Below are positions 8,018 to 15,930 of a stretch of 41,930 bases of DNA, in pieces. How positions within the stretch are numbered: position 1 is the first letter of the stretch; each line of letters starts with the position of its first letter. The notes under the pieces were generated by a model. The model did not search any database and was not told where the DNA came from. It was given only the letters and a program-made list of their open reading frames with translations. The position numbers were made by a program, and so were the translations under genes. The stretch is taken from assembly GCA_020845955.1 (NCBI GenBank), contig JADLEU010000145.1, positions 1 to 41,930 on the forward strand, written 5' to 3'. Source of the DNA: Anaerolineales bacterium. Lineage in GTDB: Bacteria; Chloroflexota; Anaerolineae; Anaerolineales; UBA6663.

Positions 8018-8544
8018 CTTCGCCGGGCCGTCCGGTTGACCGGCCGGAGGCGGCCGCCCAGGCCCCCCAGCCAGACGGAGCCGGCCGGCCCGACCCGGCG
8101 CCCCAGCCGGAAACGCAGCCGCCCGCGCCCAACCTCAGCACCAGCCGCCTGGCGCGTTTCGGCGTGGGCCTGGTCGTCTTTGGCTTCTTTGTGTTTGTCA
8201 TCGGCGTCTTTCCTGACCTGATTCGCCTGAGCCTGACGCCGGGGATCGGGCTGCTGCAAATCACGAGCCTTCTGCTCGGCGTGACCGTCATGACGCTGGG
8301 GGCGTACATCTATGCCTACGCCACCCGCCACCGCGCGCAGCCGCGCCGCCTGCGCGAAGACATCGGCCTGCGGCTGATGGCCACCGGCTTGGTGGTGGCG
8401 TACGCCACTGGGTATGCGGACGTGCTGGGCATCGGCAGCCACTACGGCACCGAACGGCCCCTGTTGGGCCTGCTGCAGGCCAGCGGCATCGCCCTGGGCA
8501 TCTTCATCACCGTCGCCGGCATCGTGCTGTACGCGCGGCGCTGA
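8014..8544 (+). CDS. Four-helix membrane protein, unknown
   Basis: A 176-residue protein with a Pro/Ala-rich, probably cytoplasmic N-terminus of about 45 residues and four hydrophobic helices: near 48-70 (GVGLVVFGFFVFVIGVF), 78-105, 121-141 and 152-174. Charged residues (RHRAQPRRLRED) follow helix two. I do not recognise a named family. It is translationally coupled to the M19 gene through an ATGA overlap and looks like the last gene of the run starting at 2295. Confidence 0.75.
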   Translation: MTSPGRPVDRPEAAAQAPQPDGAGRPDPAPQPETQPPAPNLSTSRLARFGVGLVVFGFFVFVIGVFPDLIRLSLTPGIGLLQITSLLLGVTVMTLGAYIYAYATRHRAQPRRLREDIGLRLMATGLVVAYATGYADVLGIGSHYGTERPLLGLLQASGIALGIFITVAGIVLYARR

Positions 8545-8578
8545 CACGCCTCTGTCCCCGTTTGCCCCTGAAATTGGT

Positions 8579-8587
8579 GTATACAAG
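8579..8587. promoter_or_regulatory. Palindrome resembling a GntR-type operator (weak)
   Basis: The eight-base palindrome TGTATACA (8579-8586) sits in the gap before the M48 remnant. TTGTATACAA-type palindromes are bound by FadR/HutC-class GntR regulators. No promoter pair with proper spacing or intact gene accompanies it here, so this may be a relic or chance. Confidence 0.2.
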
Positions 8588-8640
8588 ACGCGTCATTCGA
8601 CAGCCGGGCACCCGGTCCGCGCCCTGGGAGCGGTTGATTA

Positions 8641-8826
8641 TCGCCCGCGGGCTACGACCCGCGCGCCATGGTGGAAGTGATGCAGATCCTGGCCGAGGCC
8701 GGCGGCCCGAACCGCCAGCCGGGGTTCTTCAGCACGCACCCCAACCCGGACAACCGGATCGAGAACATCGAAGCCGCCATCGCGGCCGAGTTCCGCAACG
8801 GCGCGCCGGATGGGCTGACGCGCTGA
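8641..8826 (+). pseudogene. M48-family metallopeptidase, C-terminal remnant
   Basis: About 60 codons remain open between an in-frame TGA at 8635-8637 and the stop at 8824-8826. They read AGYDPRAMVEVMQILAEAGG, then FFSTHPNPDNRIENIEAAI, which matches the extreme C-terminus of periplasmic or membrane M48 (BepA-like) zinc peptidases. The HExxH catalytic core and all earlier sequence are missing, and there is no sensible start codon or ribosome site. It is a decayed or deletion-joined fragment, next to the atypical M23 gene. The flanking 8545-8640 and 8827-8980 hold no gene. Confidence 0.7.
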
Positions 8827-8905
8827 GGCGCCGGCCGGCGACGGCGGACGACAGAACAAGTCCTGCGCCAACGGAAGGGCCAACGGACCCTGCAACCCTG
8901 GCCAA

Positions 8906-8936
8906 GCCCGCCAGGGCGGGTGAGCCCGCAGGGCGG
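8906..8936. repeat. Tandem GC-rich palindromic repeat
   Basis: GCCCGCCAGGGCGG (8906-8919) is followed after four bases by GCCCGCAGGGCGG (8924-8936). Each can fold as a short hairpin (CCCGCC/GGCGGG). It lies between the convergent M48 remnant and M23 gene. No T tract follows on either strand, so it is not a standard terminator; the rest of 8827-8980 shows nothing else. Confidence 0.4.
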
Positions 8937-8980
8937 TGTCAACGGATCAGGCGACGCCGTGCACGCGAACGGAGGCCGCG

Positions 8981-10924
8981 CTAGGGAGCAAAAGCACGAA
9001 CGGGGACGGCCGTGTAGCCAATCCCGCGGCCGTTAGAATTCGTGGCGTGCGCAACGGCCACCACCGGAGCAGATTGTGCTTCCACGTAGATCGAATGCAC
9101 ACCCGCGACCAACTGGCTGTAGACCTCCCGTGACTGGCGTGCTGGCAGTTGAAAGACGTACGTGTAGACTGGGGTGCCGGCAGCCTCGTATTCCGAGAGC
9201 ACTACCCAGGTCGCCGTGGCGCCAGGATTGAACACGGTCACGCTCGCTTCCCATCCCCCAGTGCCGTCAATGATCCACGGCAGGTACAACCCATAGGCGC
9301 CTCCGCTGAGGGCCGGATAGCCCAGGGCCCAGAAGCCCTGGGCGTGGTGCGCGGCAGTCGTTACCCGGCGGTTGCTGCTGACCAGATAGCGGCCCGCCCC
9401 CTGGCCGGTCGGGAAGACTTGACTGGCGCCCAGGTAGATCTCCGGCCCGCCAGCCAGGTTGAGGTTGAAGCTCTCGCTCCCGCTTGGCGAATAGTACGCG
9501 TTAACGGTCGTGGCCACGTCGTACGTCTCCTGGGTGGAGGAACTGGAATTCCATCCCCAGTAGTCCTTGAACAACGAGGCCGCGAAGTTGCCGGCTCCGC
9601 CTTCGGTTGCGCCCACGTACGCGATCGTATCGGCGCCGGCATTCTCGTGACGCACGCCTGCCACAATCGGCTTGGTGTAGTCAGCGGACATGACGCGCAC
9701 CGATCCGCGCGCTGTTCCGTTGAGCGAGAAGGTGTGGCTTGCTCGTGGCCCCAACGGCACGTTGGAAAGCCAATTGACGAGCACGCCCGCGTCGTCGTAG
9801 AGCTGCGCGTTGAAAGTCACGCCGCCCGGGTTCAAATTGTGGACCGTCAGGGTGGAATTCCAACCGTAGTAGTTCACCAGATTGCTGGGGATGTAGCTCC
9901 TGGCGCTGGTACCCAACCCTCCGTGGGAGGTCCCGCTGGGGACAGCCTCAATGGCATAGCTGCGCGTGCCGTTGTCCACGATGGCCACCGCCGAGAGGTT
10001 CTCGGCGCCATCGAGGTGTGCGGCCCCCTGAAAGCTCGCCGGGGCCGCCTGGGAGCACGTGGCCGAGGGTGCGAGATTGCTGCAGGAAGACGTGCTGACA
10101 TTCGTGCCGGCCGCGTTGTAGTACCGGATGGAGACGTTCCGGGGCACCGTGCCGTTGTTGCGCACGTACAGGGTCGTTCCCCAACCCGATCCGGTTCGCA
10201 GGTCGGAGAGATACAGGCGTCCGTTGACGCTGGTGTAGGTTCCGAAATCGGCCAACCCGGTCTGGCCCGTGTCGGTCAGCATCCGGCTCGGCTGATGCCC
10301 CTGGGGCGCCTGGGGAGTGGCCAGCGCATCACAATTGCTGGCACATAGCGATCGATAAGCGCCGCCGTCCAGGCGCCGATAGCCAAAATGCAGGTGTACT
10401 CCGCCCGTGGTCCCGGTTTCCCCAACCAAGGCGATCAGATGAGACGAAGATACTTGAAGCCCGACGCTTACTTTGTCAACATTGATTAGGTGAGCATAGT
10501 GAGACTGATAATAATCACCAGTACGGCTTACGAGATGATTGATCTTGATGTTGCAGCCATAGCCGGGACCTGGATCGCAGTTCGCGTATGATACTTGTCC
10601 GTGTGCTACTGGGAGCACCGCTGCACCGTAATCACCCGCCCGGTTCCAGTCGGTGGCATAGTAGTCATTATAGGGGTTGCAGTGCAGGTTGTTTCCGTAG
10701 AAAGAGCCGGCAGCACCGACGACCCAGGCCTCGCCAGCGATGAATGGCATTTGAAGCTCAAGGCTACTGGTAGGCGCTTCGGTTCCTGGATTTGTGGTGC
10801 CAGTCGAGCAAGGGCCTTGTGCGTAGGCTGTTGAGTACCACAGGTCTAGGGGACTAGCTGAGATCAGCATGACGGTTATTAGGCCGAAGTGGAACGCCGC
10901 ATGCTTATGCAGTTGGATTGACAT
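8981..10924 (-). CDS. Secreted M23 (LytM)-type peptidase with repeated beta modules
   Basis: A 647-residue protein with an N-terminal signal peptide (hydrophobic stretch, probable cleavage near AYAQG, about residue 36). Residues 60-195 form an M23 peptidoglycan-endopeptidase-like domain: NDYYATDWN, SHYAHL and HLHFG (177-181). The first zinc histidine is not in its usual place; an upstream LHCNP may supply it, so activity is uncertain. From about 225 to the end there are three or four related beta modules of about 110 residues, each with a GW-S-LTV-N core followed by a YY-x-AG strand. GGGGGAG precedes the ATG. GC content drops to 42 percent in 10441-10560 (51 of 120 bases), far below the neighbours. 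Confidence 0.75.
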   Translation of the reverse strand: MSIQLHKHAAFHFGLITVMLISASPLDLWYSTAYAQGPCSTGTTNPGTEAPTSSLELQMPFIAGEAWVVGAAGSFYGNNLHCNPYNDYYATDWNRAGDYGAAVLPVAHGQVSYANCDPGPGYGCNIKINHLVSRTGDYYQSHYAHLINVDKVSVGLQVSSSHLIALVGETGTTGGVHLHFGYRRLDGGAYRSLCASNCDALATPQAPQGHQPSRMLTDTGQTGLADFGTYTSVNGRLYLSDLRTGSGWGTTLYVRNNGTVPRNVSIRYYNAAGTNVSTSSCSNLAPSATCSQAAPASFQGAAHLDGAENLSAVAIVDNGTRSYAIEAVPSGTSHGGLGTSARSYIPSNLVNYYGWNSTLTVHNLNPGGVTFNAQLYDDAGVLVNWLSNVPLGPRASHTFSLNGTARGSVRVMSADYTKPIVAGVRHENAGADTIAYVGATEGGAGNFAASLFKDYWGWNSSSSTQETYDVATTVNAYYSPSGSESFNLNLAGGPEIYLGASQVFPTGQGAGRYLVSSNRRVTTAAHHAQGFWALGYPALSGGAYGLYLPWIIDGTGGWEASVTVFNPGATATWVVLSEYEAAGTPVYTYVFQLPARQSREVYSQLVAGVHSIYVEAQSAPVVAVAHATNSNGRGIGYTAVPVRAFAP

Positions 10925-11012
10925 ATGCGCACTCCCCCAAGCGGATTGTGAGGCAACAATAGCCTCTCAGGCAACTGCGGTGCTGAGCCAGCTCTGGACC
11001 AAGTACGTCGAT

Positions 11013-11795
11013 TCAGGGCAGGAAATCTAGTGTGCTTAGGATTTGAAGAGCATCGTCCCGAGCAGAGGCTCCCTCCTGGCTGTCGGCAGGGTTGATGGAG
11101 ACTGAAGCAAGGCGACGCTCGTCAATCCTAAGGAACATGAGCAGCCACACGTCATCGTCCGGTACGATCACAGAATAACCGGTGCCAGCGTACTTCCCGA
11201 GCGTGACCGGCTCGGGTTCCGTAAGTGTGGTCCCCAAAGGTACGCCATACTCGGGGGAGGTTTGTCTGGCCATCTGATCAGACAACCACATTTCGAAGGT
11301 CGTGTCGCCAGGGAGGGTATGCGTCGATATTCTGACGGCCACAAAGTCACTCGGTCGTTCTGGGTTGGCCTCAAGCGCCTCATGGGTGTAGTTCAGAAAC
11401 GTGGCCATGCCCATTGCTGAGTCGGGGGGCGGGAGATAGGCATGCCAGCCCGGCAGCAGCCGAATGCTGAACCGGTTCAGCAAGTCGTACGTGACGCCGC
11501 CGGCATAGGCGGCGGTGGCGGTGGCCCGCAGGGGATCGGTGGTCGGCGGCGGCGCCGCGGTTCCGGTGATGAGGGGGCTGGCCGCGGCCGTCGGCGGGCC
11601 TGGATACGGCCCCGGCTGGGTGGTCGGGGTGGGCCCCGCAGCGGGATAACCGCTCGCCGAAGTCGGGCTTTCGGTGGAGACGGGCTGCGCGGGGCCGCTC
11701 CCGAGCGCCTGCCCCCCCAGCCACACGCCCCCGATCAGCACCAGGACGGTCAGCACGACCGCCTCCCAACCCCAGGTGCGCTGGCGCTGCTGCAT
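11013..11795 (-). CDS. Membrane-anchored extracytoplasmic protein, unknown
   Basis: A 260-residue protein with one N-terminal membrane helix (about residues 10-31, VVLTVLVLIGGVWLGGQAL), then an 80-residue Pro/Thr/Ser/Ala-rich linker and a globular C-terminal domain (about 110-260) with YDLLNRFSIRLLPGWHAYLP. That domain resembles small surface domains that begin with a strand followed by LPxGW; I do not know its function. The ATG at 11795 has GGGGAG upstream, so I reject the longer frame from 11876. The linker half is GC-rich while the C-terminal half is noticeably less so. It is 88 bases upstream of the M23 gene on the same strand and may share its transcript. Confidence 0.65.
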   Translation of the reverse strand: MQQRQRTWGWEAVVLTVLVLIGGVWLGGQALGSGPAQPVSTESPTSASGYPAAGPTPTTQPGPYPGPPTAAASPLITGTAAPPPTTDPLRATATAAYAGGVTYDLLNRFSIRLLPGWHAYLPPPDSAMGMATFLNYTHEALEANPERPSDFVAVRISTHTLPGDTTFEMWLSDQMARQTSPEYGVPLGTTLTEPEPVTLGKYAGTGYSVIVPDDDVWLLMFLRIDERRLASVSINPADSQEGASARDDALQILSTLDFLP

Positions 11796-11957
11796 GTGGG
11801 TCTCCCCTTTGACGACAACTGGCCAATCGATTGTAAGACGCCGGTGGGTCGCGTGGTGTTCCCCTCCGCGCGGCAAGCAGGACCAGGCTCAGCGTACGCT
11901 GGGCGGGACCGGGGTGTCAAGTGACGAATATCAGCCAAACTCGTCTCAATCTCGCGT

Positions 11958-11963
11958 TATAAT
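11958..11963 (+). promoter_or_regulatory. -10 element for flavoprotein gene
   Basis: A consensus TATAAT lies 63 bases before the TTG start of the reductase gene in the 231-base divergent gap. No good -35 is seen at 16-18 bases spacing, so confidence is moderate. The rest of the gap shows nothing else. Confidence 0.45.
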
Positions 11964-12026
11964 CGGCCTCAACCAACGCAGGCGCCCCAGGCGGCCCGAA
12001 CGGCCGCCCGCCGCAGGAGGACGACT

Positions 12027-13379
12027 TTGGCATTCAATCATGGGAGTCAGTATCTGGTCGCCGTGGTCGGCGCGGGACCCGCGGGCCTGTTTGCGGCCCG
12101 GCAACTGGCGCAGGCAGGCGCGCATGTGGTGATCTTCAACCGCGACATCAAGCCGGGCGGCTTGGCCGAGTATGGGATTTATCCCGACAAGCACAAGATG
12201 AAAGAGGGGCTGCGCAAACAGTTTCGCCAACTGCTGGCCCTGCCGCAAATCGAATACTACGGCAACGTCACCATCGGCCAGCACGGCGATTTGACCCTGG
12301 ACGACCTGCGCGCGGCCGGGTTCCAGGCCATCCTGGTGACGGTCGGCGCCCAGGGCACCAAGTGGCTGGGGCTGCCGGGCGAGGACCTGCGCGGGGTCTA
12401 CCACGCCAAGGACCTGGTCTATCACTACAACCGGCTGCCGCCCTACAGCCAGCAGACGTTTTCGATTGGGCGCCGGGTGGCGATCGTGGGCGTCGGCAAT
12501 GTGATGCTCGACATCGCGCACTGGCTGATCCATGACCTGAAGGTGGAGGAGGTGGTGGCCGTGGCCCGCCGCGGCCCGAACGAAGTCAAGTTCGACAAGG
12601 CCGAGATGGAGTACGTGGCGGCCAACCTGGACGTGCCCGCCCTGGATGAAGAGCTGGAGCGGGTGCGCGCGCGGGTGGAGGCGGTTGGGCAGGACGTGGC
12701 CAAGGCGCGCAGCTACATCCTGGCAGCGCTGCCCGGCGCGCACCCGCGGATTTCCGATACGCGCTTTCGGCTGGAGTTCCTGGGCTCGCCGCACGCCATC
12801 GTCGACGATGGGCATGGCGGTGTGGCCGGGCTGCAGGTCGAGGACACCACGCTGGTAGCCGCCAACGGCGACACCAAGGCGCGCGGCACGGGCGCCTACC
12901 GGGTGATCCCGGCCGACACGGTGGTCTTCGCCATCGGCGACCGGGTGGACGAGGGCTTCGGCCTGCCCGTCAAGTGGAACGCCTTTGTGAAGCACCCCGA
13001 GCCGTGCTTCCCGGTCGGCGGCCTGTGCTACGAGGTCTACGACCCGGCCGCCGGCGCGCCGGTGCCAAGCGTGTTCGTGGCCGGCTGGTCGCGCGAGGCC
13101 AGCACCGGTCTGGTGGGGGCGGCGCGCAAAGACGGCACCAGCGGCGCGCAGGCGGTGCTGCAGTACCTGCGCACGCTGCCAACCGCGCCGGGCGCCGACC
13201 TGGAGGCGCTGCGCGCCAGGCTGGCCGGTCTGCCCGGCCCGGTGGTGACCAAGGCCGACTGGCAGCGCCTGGAGGCAGCGGAAGCGGCCGAGGCGCAGCG
13301 GCTGGGGCTGGCCGAGTTCAAGTACAGCACTAACGCCGAGATGCTGGCCGCAATGGGGCTGGAAATAGCGGAAACGTAA
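12027..13379 (+). CDS. FAD-dependent ferredoxin-NADP(+) reductase-like oxidoreductase
   Basis: A 450-residue two-dinucleotide-binding-domain flavoprotein. The FAD site is VVGAGPAGLFAAR (residues 12-24), followed by FNRDIKPGGLAEYGIYP, as in adrenodoxin reductase/FprA and glutamate synthase small subunits. The NAD(P) site is VAIVGVGNVMLDIA near 152, and a second FAD contact is PSVFVAGWSRE. No iron-sulfur cysteines are seen. It probably moves electrons between NAD(P)H and ferredoxin or a similar carrier. The start is TTG, supported by GCAGGAGG six bases upstream. The DUF1786 gene follows after 14 bases, so the two are likely co-expressed. Confidence 0.85.
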   Translation: MAFNHGSQYLVAVVGAGPAGLFAARQLAQAGAHVVIFNRDIKPGGLAEYGIYPDKHKMKEGLRKQFRQLLALPQIEYYGNVTIGQHGDLTLDDLRAAGFQAILVTVGAQGTKWLGLPGEDLRGVYHAKDLVYHYNRLPPYSQQTFSIGRRVAIVGVGNVMLDIAHWLIHDLKVEEVVAVARRGPNEVKFDKAEMEYVAANLDVPALDEELERVRARVEAVGQDVAKARSYILAALPGAHPRISDTRFRLEFLGSPHAIVDDGHGGVAGLQVEDTTLVAANGDTKARGTGAYRVIPADTVVFAIGDRVDEGFGLPVKWNAFVKHPEPCFPVGGLCYEVYDPAAGAPVPSVFVAGWSREASTGLVGAARKDGTSGAQAVLQYLRTLPTAPGADLEALRARLAGLPGPVVTKADWQRLEAAEAAEAQRLGLAEFKYSTNAEMLAAMGLEIAET

Positions 13380-13393
13380 GCCTGGTTTGGTCG

Positions 13394-14557
13394 ATGCGCG
13401 TTTTGACGGTCGATATCGGCACTGGCACACAAGACATCTTCCTCTACGACTCGGCGCTCGACCTGGAAAACGGCTACAAGCTGGTGATGCCGTCGCCGAC
13501 GATGATGGTCAACCGCCGGCTGAAGGCTGCCACCGCCCGGCGTGAGGCGGTGGCGCTGACGGGCTACCTGATGGGGGGCGGACCCAGCCAGTGGGCGGCG
13601 CGCGACCACGTGCGGGCCGGCGGGGTGCTGTACGCCACGCCGCAGGCGGCGCGCACGTTCAACGACGACCTGGACTACGTGGCGCGCGACATGGGGGTGC
13701 GCCTGGTCAGCGACGACGAGGCGCTGGCGCTGGACCCGGCCGTGGTGCGGCTGGAGTTGAAGGACTTCGATTATGCGCTGATCGCGCGCGCCTGCGAGCA
13801 GTTTGGGTTGTCGCTGCAGGTGGACGCGGCGGCCGTGGCGGTATTCGATCACGGCGACGCGCCGCCCGGGTATTCCGACCGGCAGTTCCGTTTCGATTAC
13901 TTGGATGCCCACTGCCGGGCCGTGGCGGGCCGGGCGCGCGCCGAGGCGCAGCTGGCCGGGTTTGCGCATCGCGCGGCCGACATTCCAGCCAGCATGACGC
14001 GGCTGCGCGCCGTGGCCGCCGCCGCCCAAGCGCAGGGCCTGGAGGCGCCGCTGCTGGTGATGGACACGGCCCCGGCGGCTGTCTTGGGGACGCTGCTGGA
14101 CGCGCGCGTCGGCGCGGCCGTGGAAACCGGGGCGCTGGTGGCCAACGTGGGCAACTTTCACTGCCTGGTGTTCCGGCTCGGCGCGGGCGGCGTCGAGGGG
14201 ATCTTTGAGCACCATACGGGCGAGTTGACGCGGGCCAAGCTGGATAGCTTTATCAGTGCCCTAGCGCGCTCGACGCTGCAGAATCGCGATGTGTTCGACG
14301 ATATGGGGCACGGCGCGCTGGTCTACGACCCGCGGCCCCTGGACGAGCCGTATTTCCTGGCGGTAGCGGGCCCGCGCCGGGCGCTGCTGCAGGGCTCGGC
14401 CCACCGACCGTACTTTGCCGCGCCAGGCGGTGATATGATGTTGGCAGGCTGTTTTGGCTTGCTGCGTGCTCTGGCCGAGGCCTGGCCGGAGTTCGGCGAG
14501 CCGATCTTGCGCTCGCTGGCTGGCGGCGGTGGACTGGCGCCGTGGGAGACGAATTGA
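13394..14557 (+). CDS. DUF1786 (ASKHA-fold) protein
   Basis: A 387-residue protein beginning MRVLTVDIGTGTQDIFLYDS, the signature of DUF1786 proteins, whose DIGTGTQD loop resembles the phosphate-1 loop of actin/Hsp70/sugar-kinase ATPases. A second glycine-rich nucleotide-like segment, ETGALVANVGNFHCLVFRLG, occurs near residues 237-256. The family has been linked by annotation to pyruvate-formate-lyase activation, but I know of no firm biochemical function. It starts 14 bases after the flavoprotein gene and is followed 49 bases later by the S41-like lipoprotein gene, all on one strand. Confidence 0.8.
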   Translation: MRVLTVDIGTGTQDIFLYDSALDLENGYKLVMPSPTMMVNRRLKAATARREAVALTGYLMGGGPSQWAARDHVRAGGVLYATPQAARTFNDDLDYVARDMGVRLVSDDEALALDPAVVRLELKDFDYALIARACEQFGLSLQVDAAAVAVFDHGDAPPGYSDRQFRFDYLDAHCRAVAGRARAEAQLAGFAHRAADIPASMTRLRAVAAAAQAQGLEAPLLVMDTAPAAVLGTLLDARVGAAVETGALVANVGNFHCLVFRLGAGGVEGIFEHHTGELTRAKLDSFISALARSTLQNRDVFDDMGHGALVYDPRPLDEPYFLAVAGPRRALLQGSAHRPYFAAPGGDMMLAGCFGLLRALAEAWPEFGEPILRSLAGGGGLAPWETN

Positions 14558-14606
14558 CAGGCTGAGCGGTGTGCGGAGGGTAGACCTGGACGGTCCGGAG
14601 GCTGCT

Positions 14607-15866
14607 ATGCCGAGAGGGATTGTGTTGCGCGGGGTGCTGGCCGGCCTGCTGGCGATGACGCTGGCCTGCAGCGGGCTGCAGCGCGCGGCGCCGACGGCCA
14701 CGCCAGCGCCGACAGCCGCGGCGACCGAACGCCACCTGCGAGTCTTCGAGGCGGCCTGGGAGGCGGTGCGCGATCAATACCTGCTGACGGACTACGGCGG
14801 CGTGGACTGGGAAGCAGTCGGCGAGGAGTACCGCGCCAAAATTGCGGCCGGCTTGACTGAGGACGAGTTTATCGCCGCCATGGACGCCATGTTGGCGACC
14901 CTGCCGAGCGACCAGGCGCTGTACCAGACGCGGGCCGAACGGTTGGAAGAAGAGACGACTGATCAGTCGGTCTATCACGGCATCGGGGCCTTTATCGGCT
15001 TCCGCGAAACCCCGCAGCCGCACGTGGTGATCCTGGCCGTGATCCAGGAGTCGCCGGCGGAGGCCGCCGGGCTGGAGGCGCACGACAGCATTTATGCCGT
15101 CGACGGCGTGCCGTTTGCAGTGGAGGACGCGCGCGGTCCGGCCGAGCGCATCCGCGGCGCTCCGGAGACCAGCGTAACGCTAACGGTCCAGTCGCCCGGC
15201 GAGGAGCGGCGCGACGTGGTCGTCCCGCGGCAGGAGATCCGCGCGACGGATGTGCTGCGCGGCGGGCTGCTGACCACGCTGGAGGTCGCTTACTACCGGG
15301 TGCCGGTGATCGCGACCGCCAGCCTGGCCTCGGCGATTGCCGGCGACCTGGAGGCGATCAGCGCGACAACCCAATTGCGGGGCATCGTGCTGGACCTGCG
15401 CGTGTCGCGCTCAGGGACCGGCGAATGGCCGCTGGGCGAAATGTTGGCGATCTTCGGCAATGGCGCGCTGGGTGAGTTCTATACCCGCACCACGACCGAC
15501 CCGGTGACGGTCGAGGGCCGAGACGTGGGCGGCTCGCAGACGCTGCCGCTCATCCTGCTGGTAGGGCGCGACACCGAGGGCACCCCCGAGATCTTCGCGG
15601 CGGCGATGCAGGCTTCGGGGCGCGCGCAGGTGCTGGGCCAACCCACGCCGGGCTCGGTCGAAGGCTTTGACGAGATCGCGCTGCCTGACGGATCGCGCCT
15701 GTTCCTGGCGACCTCATCGTTTCGCACCAGCGACCACGTGGACCTGGCGCGGTCCGGCATCACGCCCGACCAGGAATTCGACGCCGACTGGGACCAGGTC
15801 TCGATTGACGACGACCCGATCCTGGGCGCCGCGCTGAGCCTGTTGGTATCGGCACAGCCGCATTGA
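14607..15866 (+). CDS. S41-family (C-terminal processing protease) lipoprotein, catalytically degenerate
   Basis: A 419-residue exported protein: hydrophobic N-terminus ending TLACSG (likely lipoprotein cysteine), Ala/Thr/Pro linker, helical region, a PDZ domain about 125-215 (IQESPAEAAGLEAHDSIYAV), then an S41 core. The core aligns without gaps to the Prc/CtpA catalytic region around EIFAAAMQ. The nucleophile serine is replaced by Gly325 (15579-15581), and the lysine 25 residues later by Ser350 (15654-15656). It is thus probably an inactive homologue that binds peptides. GGAGG five bases before the ATG at 14607 fixes the start. The TGA stop overlaps the -35 of the next promoter. Confidence 0.85.
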   Translation: MPRGIVLRGVLAGLLAMTLACSGLQRAAPTATPAPTAAATERHLRVFEAAWEAVRDQYLLTDYGGVDWEAVGEEYRAKIAAGLTEDEFIAAMDAMLATLPSDQALYQTRAERLEEETTDQSVYHGIGAFIGFRETPQPHVVILAVIQESPAEAAGLEAHDSIYAVDGVPFAVEDARGPAERIRGAPETSVTLTVQSPGEERRDVVVPRQEIRATDVLRGGLLTTLEVAYYRVPVIATASLASAIAGDLEAISATTQLRGIVLDLRVSRSGTGEWPLGEMLAIFGNGALGEFYTRTTTDPVTVEGRDVGGSQTLPLILLVGRDTEGTPEIFAAAMQASGRAQVLGQPTPGSVEGFDEIALPDGSRLFLATSSFRTSDHVDLARSGITPDQEFDADWDQVSIDDDPILGAALSLLVSAQPH

Positions 15867-15891
15867 CAGCCGCTCAGACGCATAGTAACAT
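15863..15891 (+). promoter_or_regulatory. metH operon promoter
   Basis: TTGACA (15863-15868) and TAACAT (15886-15891) are exactly 17 bases apart. The -35 contains the TGA stop codon of the preceding S41-like gene. Predicted start near 15898 precedes a GC-rich hairpin and the second SAM-I aptamer. Confidence 0.65.
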
Positions 15892-15908
15892 CCCCAAACA
15901 ACCGCATA

Positions 15909-15926
15909 GCGGCGCGGCAGCGCCGC
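15909..15926 (+). other. GC-rich hairpin just before second riboswitch
   Basis: GCGGCGC (15909-15915) and GCGCCGC (15920-15926) form a perfect seven-base-pair stem with a GGCA loop, four bases before the aptamer P1. It has no T tract. It may insulate the aptamer fold or be a weak terminator for the upstream gene. Confidence 0.5.
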
Positions 15927-15930
15927 GGAC

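Noticed and set aside
8906-8936. Tandem GC repeat as a CRISPR or REP array
   Set aside because: Two short copies with a four-base spacer; no further copies seen in the window.
8562-8984. Plus-strand open frame across the M48 remnant
   Set aside because: It is a different frame from the recognisable M48 C-terminus and is Arg/Pro/Ala-rich with no ribosome site.
11877-12026. TTGACA on the minus strand (11920-11915) as promoter of the anchored protein
   Set aside because: The best -10 at 18 bases (TACGCT) matches only three of six positions.
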